DNA of 10,039 nt, taken from the NCBI GenBank assembly GCA_003532715.1, contig DOEZ01000187.1, positions 1-10,039 on the forward strand, read 5' to 3'. The notes beneath the pieces are model-generated. The model was not told the origin of the DNA. It saw only the letters and a list, made by a program, of their open reading frames with translations, and ran no database searches. The translations under genes and the position numbers were made by a program. Below, piece after piece: positions 1 to 6,510 of this stretch; positions within the stretch are counted from its first letter, which is position 1, and each line of letters opens with the position of its first letter. Origin of the DNA: Planctomycetaceae bacterium (GTDB lineage: Bacteria > Planctomycetota > Planctomycetia > Pirellulales > Thermoguttaceae).

Positions 1-53
1 CCCGAAGCGCAAGCGAGAGGCGAACGACACTTTATCTTCGATTGCGCTTCGGG
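1..53. repeat. 12-bp perfect inverted repeat at the left edge
   Basis: Bases 1-12 (CCCGAAGCGCAA) are the exact reverse complement of 42-53, with 29 bases between. The repeat may extend beyond the window. It could be the terminator hairpin of a gene to the left or a copy of a dispersed intergenic element: bases 3-17 (CGAAGCGCAAGCGAG) recur with one mismatch, inverted, at 5138-5152. No T-run follows, so a classical intrinsic terminator is not shown. Confidence 0.5.
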
Positions 54-104
54 CTTGTGTAACGAAGAGCCACTCGGCCGAGGGGTATTGTAGCGGGGAC
101 TGGG

Positions 105-132
105 CAGACAGGGGACCTTCCGTCGATATTAT
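105..132 (+). promoter_or_regulatory. tentative sigma70-type promoter for the DUF11 gene
   Basis: CAGACA (105-110, four of six matches to TTGACA) lies 16 bases upstream of TATTAT (127-132, five of six to TATAAT). The predicted start would fall near 139, giving a leader of about 100 bases before the ATG at 242. The -35 is weak, so the call is tentative. Confidence 0.3.
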
Positions 133-146
133 CCGCGCAACCGGCA

Positions 147-163
147 AAGGTTTCCTAAACCTT
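147..163. promoter_or_regulatory. 7-3-7 palindrome in the leader of the DUF11 gene
   Basis: AAGGTTT (147-153) and AAACCTT (157-163) are perfect inverted copies separated by CCT. A further AAACC follows at 166-170. The site lies just downstream of the tentative -10 at 127-132, where either an operator or a small leader hairpin would sit. Which of these it is, or whether it is chance, cannot be told from the sequence. Confidence 0.35.
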
Positions 164-241
164 CCAAACCGTTACGTCCGATAGGGCTTGATGCGATGAC
201 GTCTTGTCGGCGCTTTGTCCACGTAAATACGGGAACCGAAC

Positions 242-2998
242 ATGTACCGCAAACGAGTCTTGATCGGATGTCTGGCGACACTAGCCGCGGCTTGGCTGCT
301 TTCGACGGGCCATGCCCAGGGTCAAACCGTGTCGCGACAGGAGCCAAAACCGACCATCATGGAGCGTCTGGACAAATTCGGCCAGAATCTGATGGGGGAC
401 CTGCTCCCACGCAAAAACAAAGCCGACGAAACGGCCGCCCCGTGGGACGACTCGTTGCGGGTCGACGACGGCTCGCCCCGCTCGGGTAGCGCGGTTCAGG
501 GACAGAGGCAGTCGCCGACGCGCAAGCCCGCACCCACCGGCACATCGGGTGGCGGCCTGATTCCCGGGCCGCTTCAGAACCTGTTCACGAACCAACGCGC
601 CGAGGAGCAAGCGGTCAAGCCGGTTGCGCCCGAGTACTTTGGAACACCCTATCGTTCGACGCCCGTGCGACGCGATCCGTCGGGCGCGACGGCGGCTTCC
701 CCACCGCTTTGGGCGGGAGCAACCACGAGCGACACGAACCGATCACCGAGCGAGGACATGCCGGTTTCGGAGGATTTGCCCGCAGTCAATACGGTTCGCG
801 TGGCAAACACGCCTCCGCGGACGGACGCGGCGAATGCCGTCAGCCGATCGCCTTCGAACTTCGCGCCAACTCCGACTCCGACGCCGACGGCCGCCGCCGG
901 AACCGCGCCGGCCGTTTCAGCGACTGCGTCGGCCCCGACCGAGCAGCCCCTACACGAGCAGCCGCTGCACGAGCGGTTGCGGAGCTTTCGCCAGTCGGTC
1001 TTCGGCGACAGCGACGCCCAGCGCGGCGCCGTTTCGGCCGGGACAACCGCCGGCGGATTTCCGACCGAACGGACGTCGGCCGCCGAAGTCGCCCGAACGC
1101 AAGCCGCGAATCCATCCGCCCCTACGCCCGCGACGCAGCAAGAGCCCACGTTGGCGCCGCGCCGCGCGGTGGTGGAAGGCGTTCCCACGCGAGCGCCGCC
1201 TCGCGAGCAGTCGCGGGCCGCGGTGGAGGTAGCGCAACTTCCGGTCGAACGACCGACCGAACCGCCGACTCCCGAGCCGGCCAGACCCGACGACTCCATC
1301 GAGACAACGCCGACCGGCGATGCACGGCAACACGACGAGGCCGACGTCGCCGCGCCGGACGCGGCCGAGCCGCCCTTGGAAGCACGCGTCGAAACGCCGG
1401 CGGCGGCCGATCGGGGCGACGATCCGGTGTTGCTCACGCGGCGCAGTCCCATCCTGAACGTCCAAACGCTTGGACCGTCGCGGATCGCGATCGGCAAGCG
1501 GTCGGACTACGAGGTGCATATGCAGAATCTGGGCGAGGTGGCCGCCGACGACGTGGTGGTGACGATCGCCCTGCCCGAGTGGGCCGAGGTCGTAGGCGCC
1601 GAGCCCAGCAGCGGCGCAATCGTGCCCGACACCAATGCGAGCCGGGAACAACGGTTGCTTTGGAAGATCGGCCCGATGGAAGCCCGGGCGCAATGCAAGG
1701 CCGTGTTGGGCATCGTGCCGCGCCAGAGCCGGCCCATCGACCTTGCGGTGCGGTGGAGTTTCACGCCGACCGTGTCGCAGGCGGTGATCGTGGTCGAGGA
1801 GCCGAAGCTGGCGTTGCGGCTGGGCGGCCCGCGCGAGGTTCGTTTCGGCGAACCGCAAGTCTTCCAACTCGAAATCGCGAACAACGGCACGGGCGACGCC
1901 GAGGACGTCGTGCTCACGGTGATGCCGCTCGTGCCGGGCCAAGGCGGACCGACCCGCCATGCTCTCGGAAAGCTGGCCGCCGGCGGCAAGCGGGAGATCG
2001 AACTCGAGCTCACCGCCGGCCAGACCGGCACGCTCGACGTCCGAATGGAGCTGCAATGCGACGGACCGGCGAAGGCCAGCCTGAACGAAACGCTGCTCGT
2101 TCGCAAGGCCAACGTCGAACTTCTGGTCGAGGCGCCCGGAATGCAGTTCACCGGCACAACGGCCGCCTACCGCGTTCGCGTCAGAAACTCGGGCAATGCG
2201 GCGGCGGAAAACCTGCTGATTTCGGCCAAGATCCCGGCCGAAGCGAAGTTGGTCGAAGCCGATCGGCAAGGCAAGGCGTCGGTCGACGGTCGGGCGGTCG
2301 AGTGGAAGCTCGCTCGACTGGCCGAGGGCGAGGAACAGGTGTTCGTCGTGAAGTGCAGCCTGGAGAGCGAGGGCTTCAGCCGCCTGAAGGCCGAGGCGAA
2401 GGGAGGCAGCGTGTCGGCCGAAGCGACGGCCGTGACGCGTGTTGAGTCGATCGCCGACCTGGCGTTATCGGTCAAGGATCCGGCTGGTCCCGTGCCCGTC
2501 GGCCAGACGGCCATGTACACGGTGCATATCCGCAACCGGGGCACCAAGGCCGCCTCGAGCGTCGACGCGATCGTTTACTTCTCGCAAGGCATCGAGCCGG
2601 TCTCGGCCGAGGGCGCACGCTATACGATTCGCCCCGGGCAGGTTGTGTTCGATCCGATCGACGTCGTACCGGCCGGCAAGGAAGTCTCTTTGAAGGTCAC
2701 CGCGAAGGCGCAGACGCCGGGCAACCACATGTTCCGCGCCGAGATCCACTGCCGGCCGTTGGGCACGAAGCTCGTCGGCGAAGAGAGCACCCATTTCTAT
2801 CGCGGCGACACCGAGCCGAATTCGCCGCGGACCATGATCGCCGATACGCCGCCACAGACGACGGAAACGGCCGAAACGGCCGAAACGGCCGAAACGGCTG
2901 AAACGGCTGAAACGGCCGATCGGCGGAATCTGCCCGAGGGACCGCCGACACCTACCGACGCGGCTCCGGCGCAAGTGCCGCCGGCCGGACGGTACTGA
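242..2998 (+). CDS. exported multi-domain DUF11/CARDB-like repeat protein
   Basis: 918 residues, ATG start. A signal peptide is clear: basic MYRKR, hydrophobic residues 6-21, likely cleavage after the AQG/AQA-type region near 25-28. Residues about 30-390 are low-complexity and rich in Pro, Ala, Thr and Glu, probably disordered, with a PTPTPTPT run and a duplicated EQPLH. From about 395 to 850 four Ig-like beta-sandwich repeats follow (roughly 395-515, 519-620, 622-735, 738-848). They carry the DUF11-type pattern of a Y-x-V-x-(V/I)-x-N-x-G strand followed by A-(A/E)-(D/N)-(V/L), for example YRVRVRNSGNAAAENL and YTVHIRNRGTKAASSV. The last 70 residues are again low complexity, with six Glu-Thr-Ala units. 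DUF11 repeats occur in cell-surface proteins, including the chlamydial OmcB-type outer-membrane protein, so an envelope or surface role is inferred; no catalytic motif is visible. The ribosome binding site is weak (GGGAA, nine bases before ATG). It stands alone and is convergent with the VanZ gene. Confidence 0.85.
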   Translation: MYRKRVLIGCLATLAAAWLLSTGHAQGQTVSRQEPKPTIMERLDKFGQNLMGDLLPRKNKADETAAPWDDSLRVDDGSPRSGSAVQGQRQSPTRKPAPTGTSGGGLIPGPLQNLFTNQRAEEQAVKPVAPEYFGTPYRSTPVRRDPSGATAASPPLWAGATTSDTNRSPSEDMPVSEDLPAVNTVRVANTPPRTDAANAVSRSPSNFAPTPTPTPTAAAGTAPAVSATASAPTEQPLHEQPLHERLRSFRQSVFGDSDAQRGAVSAGTTAGGFPTERTSAAEVARTQAANPSAPTPATQQEPTLAPRRAVVEGVPTRAPPREQSRAAVEVAQLPVERPTEPPTPEPARPDDSIETTPTGDARQHDEADVAAPDAAEPPLEARVETPAAADRGDDPVLLTRRSPILNVQTLGPSRIAIGKRSDYEVHMQNLGEVAADDVVVTIALPEWAEVVGAEPSSGAIVPDTNASREQRLLWKIGPMEARAQCKAVLGIVPRQSRPIDLAVRWSFTPTVSQAVIVVEEPKLALRLGGPREVRFGEPQVFQLEIANNGTGDAEDVVLTVMPLVPGQGGPTRHALGKLAAGGKREIELELTAGQTGTLDVRMELQCDGPAKASLNETLLVRKANVELLVEAPGMQFTGTTAAYRVRVRNSGNAAAENLLISAKIPAEAKLVEADRQGKASVDGRAVEWKLARLAEGEEQVFVVKCSLESEGFSRLKAEAKGGSVSAEATAVTRVESIADLALSVKDPAGPVPVGQTAMYTVHIRNRGTKAASSVDAIVYFSQGIEPVSAEGARYTIRPGQVVFDPIDVVPAGKEVSLKVTAKAQTPGNHMFRAEIHCRPLGTKLVGEESTHFYRGDTEPNSPRTMIADTPPQTTETAETAETAETAETAETADRRNLPEGPPTPTDAAPAQVPPAGRY
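2864..2917 (+). repeat. six 9-bp tandem repeats encoding Glu-Thr-Ala
   Basis: The unit GAAACGGC(C/T) is repeated six times with no gap, in frame, and encodes (ETA)6 at residues 875-892 of the DUF11 protein. Copies differ only in the last base (C,C,C,T,T,C). Such near-identical units are expected to expand and contract by slippage without breaking the frame. Confidence 0.9.
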
Positions 2999-3023
2999 GC
3001 CGAATCCGACAAGCAATTCAGTT

Positions 3024-3055
3024 TCTCACCGCGGAGACACTGAGACGCGGAGAAC
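3024..3055. repeat. dispersed-repeat-like intergenic sequence
   Basis: The stretch contains CGCGGAGACACTGAGACGCG, with the internally repeated core GCGGAGA (3031-3037 and 3047-3053). Purine-rich sequences of the form 'gcggagacac-gagacgcggag' are familiar to me as recurrent intergenic sequences in planctomycete genomes; that is recollection, not a search. Only one copy lies in this window. Confidence 0.4.
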
Positions 3056-3138
3056 ATGGATGCGGGCAAAGGACGGACACGGCGAACGGCTGTTTCCAGT
3101 TCGTCAGTTACACGACGGGACCCCTCCCTCACGGTCGG

Positions 3139-3155
3139 GGCTCGGTTTCCGAGCC
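3139..3155. terminator. hairpin between convergent genes, possible bidirectional terminator
   Basis: GGCTCGG (3139-3145), TTT loop, CCGAGCC (3149-3155): a perfect 7-bp GC-rich stem with a three-base loop. It lies between the DUF11 gene (ends 2998) and the VanZ gene (ends 3188 on the other strand), where a shared terminator would be expected. No U-run follows on either strand, so function is inferred from position and stem only. Confidence 0.4.
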
Positions 3156-3187
3156 ATCAGTACGTAACCGGTGAACTGGAAGCGGCA

Positions 3188-3637
3188 CTACCTTTCTGGC
3201 TCATCGGCCGGGCCGGGTGACGGTTCGTCGGCGGGCGAGTCGTCCTCGTTCTTCCCGGTGCCGATCGGCTGGTGCGCGACAAGTCGCCAAAGGGATATTC
3301 CGACAACCAACCCGAGCAGGTTCTCCGCGAAGTCCTTGAGTTCGACGGTGCGCGGTGGGCTAAACAACTGCAGCAACTCCATGCCGACGGCGTAGACCAA
3401 CAAGAGAACGATCAGAGCGGACGTTCGAAAGGGAAGCCGGCTCGCCCCGACCAAGACTCCAAGCGTCAGAAACGTCGAGAAGTGGATGCCGATTCCGCCC
3501 CCGCCGCCGCGAGGGAACCACAGTCCGAACAGTCGCCCCGGATCTGGGACCAGCAACAGAAGCGTCAGAAACGCGACGTACGCCACACAGACCAGACGCA
3601 CTATCCATCGGGTACGCTTGGTCATGCGATCGGACAC
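3188..3637 (-). CDS. VanZ-family integral membrane protein
   Basis: 149 residues from GTG at 3637, or 145 from ATG at 3625; neither start has a recognisable Shine-Dalgarno, and the ATG is an equally good choice. Four hydrophobic segments are seen: about 11-31, 51-65, 73-92 and 103-120. The VanZ signature is present: a His at the start of TM2 (H52, HFSTFLTLG), then E87-x2-Q90 at the end of TM3, R96, and D102-x3-N106-x2-G109 entering TM4 (family pattern E..Q.....R..D...N..G). A Gly5 run at 44-48 fills the first loop, and the cytoplasmic-type tail (130-149) is acidic and Pro-rich, with PADEP twice. The family is named after the teicoplanin-resistance protein VanZ, but most members have no known function and no van genes are nearby, so drug resistance should not be inferred. 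It has its own promoter candidate at 3686-3714. Confidence 0.85.
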   Translation of the reverse strand: MSDRMTKRTRWIVRLVCVAYVAFLTLLLLVPDPGRLFGLWFPRGGGGGIGIHFSTFLTLGVLVGASRLPFRTSALIVLLLVYAVGMELLQLFSPPRTVELKDFAENLLGLVVGISLWRLVAHQPIGTGKNEDDSPADEPSPGPADEPER

Positions 3638-3663
3638 AGTGGTTTGCGAAAGAGGGGTGGACG

Positions 3664-3680
3664 ATCCTCGTCACGAGGAT
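3664..3680. promoter_or_regulatory. 7-3-7 palindrome at the predicted VanZ transcription start
   Basis: ATCCTCG (3664-3670), TCA, CGAGGAT (3674-3680): perfect arms with three bases between. With the -10 at 3686-3691 on the minus strand, transcription would begin near 3679, so the palindrome covers roughly +1 to +15. This position suits a repressor operator or a 5'-terminal RNA hairpin. Function is inferred from position. Confidence 0.45.
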
Positions 3681-3685
3681 TTCCC

Positions 3686-3714
3686 ATTATACCATCTTTC
3701 GCCCATCGTGTCGA
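3686..3714 (-). promoter_or_regulatory. sigma70-type promoter of the VanZ gene
   Basis: On the minus strand, TCGACA (3714-3709, five of six to TTGACA) is followed by exactly 17 bases and a perfect TATAAT (3691-3686). The predicted leader to the start codon is about 42-54 bases. The promoter sits in the 131-base gap after the DUF1559 gene on the same strand, so the VanZ gene need not depend on read-through. Confidence 0.65.
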
Positions 3715-3768
3715 CCGCGAAGCGCGGGGCGTCCGGCCAGGATCAGGTATCGCCGATCGGATGGCCGC

Positions 3769-4779
3769 TCAATCGTTGATGATGATCCCGTCGATTCGGT
3801 TGGCCATTCCTTGATGGACTCGGATGTCAACGTCGAACTTGACGAAACGGACGGAGCCGTCGCACATGCCCATATTCAGGCCGGCGGGATGGGCGCTGCC
3901 GAAGTTCCACGTGTAGTTGCCATTGTACGGCTCGCCCAACCTCTCGGGCCTCGGTAGTCCGCCGGAGATGCGGGGGTCGGCATAACGAACCGTGTCGCGC
4001 TCGTCGGAGTTGTACGGCCCCTGGTCGTCCCCGACGTCACTGGGACCGGCTTGAAAATACTCCTCGGCCCAGACCCATTTTTCGCCGACCATGTAGGTGT
4101 TCGCCGTTCCGTCGGTGATGTCTTCTATGCTGATGAAGGAGTGGGCCGTCATGATGCCCGTGAAGGCGTTCGTCAGGTGCGGCCATGGATAGGTGTCTCT
4201 GTCTCCATCGGTCAACGTGCTTGGTCCTGAGCCCCAATTCCCGTAGGCGTCTCCTCCACAGGCGGCGTAGTCCGACAGGGCAACTTTGGTGAGCGTCGCG
4301 CACAGTTTCGGCTTCACGACGAAACTGATTGATGACTGCATGGGATACGTTGTTCCATCACGACGCGTCGGGCACGACCAGATCGAAAGAGGCGTCTCGT
4401 AGACGGTCTTGTTATAAGGTTCGGGAGCCGTCATTGATTTCGGATCGGTGTTTTTTCCCATCTGGTAGATGGTGTCTTGTTCGACATAGGGAAGGATCGA
4501 ATAGCACCAACTGCCCGGCTGCTCCAAACCGGCGCCGCGCCCCGTGTGAGGTCCCCATTGGTATCCCCAACCGCCGCTCGGATAGTGATTGTTCGCCGAT
4601 TCGAAGTTGGCCATCCCTAGGCAAATCTGTTTCAGGTTGTTGGCGCACTGCATGCGTCGCGCCGCTTCGCGCGCGGCCTGAACGGCCGGCAACAACAGGG
4701 CGATCAGAATCCCAATGATCGCGATCACTACAAGAAGCTCGACGAGTGTGAAACCTCGGTCCGAACGGCAGTTTTTCAC
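3769..4779 (-). CDS. DUF1559 domain protein with type IV pilin-like N-terminus
   Basis: 336 residues from GTG at 4779. The mature N-terminus is a class III prepilin signal: short basic leader ending in G9, then F10-T-L-V-E14 and a hydrophobic helix (10-31, ending in LLLPAVQAA), the pattern cut and methylated by prepilin peptidase. The DUF1559 features follow: AREAARRMQCANNLKQ at the end of the helix, a long extracytoplasmic middle with repeated Trp/Tyr/Gly segments (GGWGYQWG, SWCYSILPY), and the C-terminal H-x9-DG motif (H297 to D307-G308, HPAGLNMGMCDGSVRF). Planctomycetes carry many paralogues; they resemble type II secretion pseudopilins, but the function of the family is not established. 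The GTG is preferred over an in-frame TTG at 4854 because AAGGAGA lies six bases upstream, the leader then has usual pilin length, and the TTG lies at the predicted transcription start. Downstream on the same strand is the VanZ gene, with its own promoter. Confidence 0.9.
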   Translation of the reverse strand: MKNCRSDRGFTLVELLVVIAIIGILIALLLPAVQAAREAARRMQCANNLKQICLGMANFESANNHYPSGGWGYQWGPHTGRGAGLEQPGSWCYSILPYVEQDTIYQMGKNTDPKSMTAPEPYNKTVYETPLSIWSCPTRRDGTTYPMQSSISFVVKPKLCATLTKVALSDYAACGGDAYGNWGSGPSTLTDGDRDTYPWPHLTNAFTGIMTAHSFISIEDITDGTANTYMVGEKWVWAEEYFQAGPSDVGDDQGPYNSDERDTVRYADPRISGGLPRPERLGEPYNGNYTWNFGSAHPAGLNMGMCDGSVRFVKFDVDIRVHQGMANRIDGIIIND

Positions 4780-4785
4780 GGAATG

Positions 4786-4792
4786 TCTCCTT
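4786..4792 (-). promoter_or_regulatory. ribosome binding site fixing the DUF1559 start
   Basis: On the minus strand AAGGAGA ends six bases before the GTG at 4779. It is the only strong Shine-Dalgarno next to a gene start in this window and settles the choice of start. Confidence 0.8.
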
Positions 4793-4857
4793 CGGGAAAC
4801 GGGCGGACGCATGCCCCACGCGAAGACATACGCCGCAACTGGTATGCCCAGCAATTC

Positions 4858-4886
4858 ATCCTATGTAATTTTACCTTGGATGGCAA
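4858..4886 (-). promoter_or_regulatory. promoter candidate for the DUF1559 gene
   Basis: On the minus strand TTGCCA (4886-4881, five of six) is followed by 17 bases and TAGGAT (4863-4858, four of six). The predicted start near 4851 gives a leader of about 70 bases to the GTG at 4779. The surrounding bases are AT-richer than the rest of the window, as often seen at promoters. Confidence 0.5.
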
Positions 4887-5345
4887 TAGTTCTGCGGGGC
4901 CGGCATGATCTATTTCTGCATTCTTCGCTCCACAATCATGCTTCCGGGGCATTACGTGCTTCTCTCTTGTTGGGCTTTCGGCCGACTGGCTAAGCACAAT
5001 GTGCCCGGAACAAGCGGCCCATAAAGGGGGGGTGGTTGGGAACGCGAGCCCGGATCGTCGCTGAGCTGGCGACGGCCGTCCAGCACAAGGTGCTGCGGTT
5101 TGGGGCGCGAGCGAAACGAATAAGTCATTGAGCAACGCTCGTTTGCGCTTCGTGGTGGCAAGCGTTCGCGGGTGATTCGGCTTGAAAGCCGAGGCCCCTG
5201 GCCGCTTGAACGCTCTTGACTCGACGCCAACATAACGGTATTGAACACCCTCATTCTGGAATCGATGCGGGCGGGAAGCCGAGTGCTTGGCTCCGTACCA
5301 ATAGCCCGCAGGCACTCCGGCGACACCCAATCGGCTGAAGACGTC
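4887..5345. other. divergent intergenic region with several small hairpins
   Basis: No convincing gene is seen here on either strand. The region holds CGTCGC/GCGACG (5056-5061/5069-5074), CAGCAC-AAG-GTGCTG (5081-5095), and CGGC-TTGAAA-GCCG (within 5178-5191). It also has an inverted near-copy (14 of 15) of the left-edge sequence 3-17 at 5138-5152. Together these make a structured upstream region before the beta-barrel gene. They lie upstream of the promoter candidate at 5216-5244, so they would be part of that gene's leader only if transcription starts earlier. An alternative is accumulated repeat debris. Confidence 0.4.
5216..5244 (+). promoter_or_regulatory. tentative promoter for the beta-barrel gene
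   Basis: TTGACT (5216-5221, five of six) lies 17 bases before TATTGA (5239-5244, only three of six). Start would be near 5251, about 95 bases before the chosen ATG. The poor -10 keeps this tentative. Confidence 0.3.
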
Positions 5346-6350
5346 ATGCAGCGAACGAGCCTTCTCGCCTTGACCGTTCTTTGGGCCGCGCTGCACGCCG
5401 CCGAACTGTCGGCGCAGGAGCCCTTTCGCGAGCTCGCGATCGACCCGTCGATTGCGCACGTGCTCGACGAGGCCGAAATCGACGGGGCCGAGATGGTCGA
5501 ACTCGGCACGCTGCCCGAACCGAAACATGCCGGGGGACTTCGCGATTTCTGGGGATACCGTTACCACGCCTGCTCCTTCGATTGGATCATCGGTAAGGGC
5601 GATCAGTTCGGCGCGTTCTCGCTCAACGGCGACCACTACCAGCCAGCCGGGATTCAATCGGGGCTCGGCGTCGGGCTCGATTTTCATTTCCTCAGCGGTC
5701 CCGTCCAGTCCGAAATGCCCCCTCGCGTCTTCGACTTCAGCATCGGCTACCAGTTCCGCCGGCGCTGCGGCGCTTTCGGCTACGATCTGGCAGCCTCGGT
5801 CATGGCTTCGAGCGATTTCGAGGGGAGCGCCCGCCAGGGCATTCGCTATCCGGGCCATGCCGTCGGATTTCTCCAGTTCCACCCCTCGGCCGAACTCGTC
5901 TTCGGCATCGATTACCTCGACCGGGAAGACATCCGGCTCCTGCCGGTGGCCGGCATCATCTGGTTTCCTCGCGACGACTTGCGACTCGACCTGGTCTTTC
6001 CACGTCCCCGCGTGACGTTCGTGTTGCCTCCGCGGCCGTGGTGGTCGCGCGCCGAGGCGGCCGAGGCGGAAACCGACGTTCTTCCTCGCGTCTCGCGCGA
6101 GCACCGGCTCTACGTCGGCGGCGAGTTGGGCGGCGGCACGTGGGCCGTCCAGCGATGGGAATCGTACAACGATCTGGCGACGTACCGCGACCTGCGGTTG
6201 AGCATTGGACTCGAATGCGTCGACGACCGCGGTTCGCGGTCGGCCCTCGAGGTGAGCTACCTGTTCGGCCGCCGACTGGAATTCACCTCGGGCATCGACA
6301 ACATGCGGCTCGACGACACGGTCATGCTCCGCTGGATCGGCAGCCATTGA
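5346..6350 (+). CDS. exported protein, probable outer-membrane beta-barrel
   Basis: 334 residues from ATG at 5346. This start gives a signal peptide directly (MQRTS, hydrophobic residues 6-19, likely cleavage at LSA-Q near 23); in-frame starts upstream (TTG 5241, ATG 5265) would bury it behind a hydrophilic extension. No strong ribosome binding site is present. After a short N-terminal segment the protein is rich in alternating hydrophobic/polar stretches typical of amphipathic strands, such as SGLGVGLDFHFLSG, VFDFSIGYQFRR, GYDLAASVMASS and LRLSIGLECVDD, and ends in a strand (TVMLRWIGSH). The central 'YLDREDIRLLPVAGIIWFP...LDLVFPRPRV' block resembles a set of planctomycete secreted hypotheticals I recognise by pattern, but I cannot name the family securely. 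A role as an outer-membrane porin-like or structural barrel is inferred; the last residue is His rather than the usual aromatic. It is divergent from the DUF1559 gene and convergent with the large cohesin/dockerin gene. Confidence 0.7.
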   Translation: MQRTSLLALTVLWAALHAAELSAQEPFRELAIDPSIAHVLDEAEIDGAEMVELGTLPEPKHAGGLRDFWGYRYHACSFDWIIGKGDQFGAFSLNGDHYQPAGIQSGLGVGLDFHFLSGPVQSEMPPRVFDFSIGYQFRRRCGAFGYDLAASVMASSDFEGSARQGIRYPGHAVGFLQFHPSAELVFGIDYLDREDIRLLPVAGIIWFPRDDLRLDLVFPRPRVTFVLPPRPWWSRAEAAEAETDVLPRVSREHRLYVGGELGGGTWAVQRWESYNDLATYRDLRLSIGLECVDDRGSRSALEVSYLFGRRLEFTSGIDNMRLDDTVMLRWIGSH

Positions 6351-6368
6351 TCCGAATTATTCACGTAG

Positions 6369-6475
6369 GGTGGGTCGAGTCCGCGGAGATTCTTGGTAGG
6401 GCGATGCAAACCGGCTGTCGTTGATTTGCACGCTGCCGCCATGAATAACGCAAATCGAGCGGCCGAAGCCCCACC
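6369..6475. repeat. inverted-repeat-bounded block, possible dispersed element
   Basis: GGTGGG (6369-6374) pairs with CCCACC (6470-6475). Inside lie GATTTGC/GCAAATC (6423-6429/6450-6456) and, on the minus strand, a C-UUCG-G tetraloop hairpin (GGCTTCGGCC, 6470-6461). The opening 'GGTGGGTCGAGTCCGCGGAG' is a phrase I associate with recurrent planctomycete intergenic repeats; this is recollection, not a search. Confidence 0.4.
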
Positions 6476-6510
6476 AGAACGACTTGCTGTCTATGGGCCA
6501 GAAAAGAGTC

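Noticed and set aside
709..2445. 578-codon plus frame and long minus frames inside the DUF11 gene
   Set aside because: Arg-rich low-complexity shadows of the real frame; no start context or domain.
2864..2917. CRISPR-like or regulatory tandem repeat
   Set aside because: Units are 9 bp with no spacers and keep the reading frame; it is a coding minisatellite.
3188..3637. Glycopeptide resistance gene
   Set aside because: Only the VanZ fold signature is present; no vanHAX or vanRS genes are nearby and the family is broad and mostly uncharacterised.
3272..3814. 180-codon plus-strand frame antisense to the VanZ gene
   Set aside because: The minus strand shows four membrane segments and the VanZ signature; the plus translation is hydrophilic and featureless.
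4776..6347. 523-codon open frame on the minus strand, antisense to the beta-barrel gene
   Set aside because: It mirrors the plus-strand gene, which has a signal peptide and strand pattern; the antisense product is Ala/Arg/Glu-rich with no domain, and would also run into the DUF1559 promoter.
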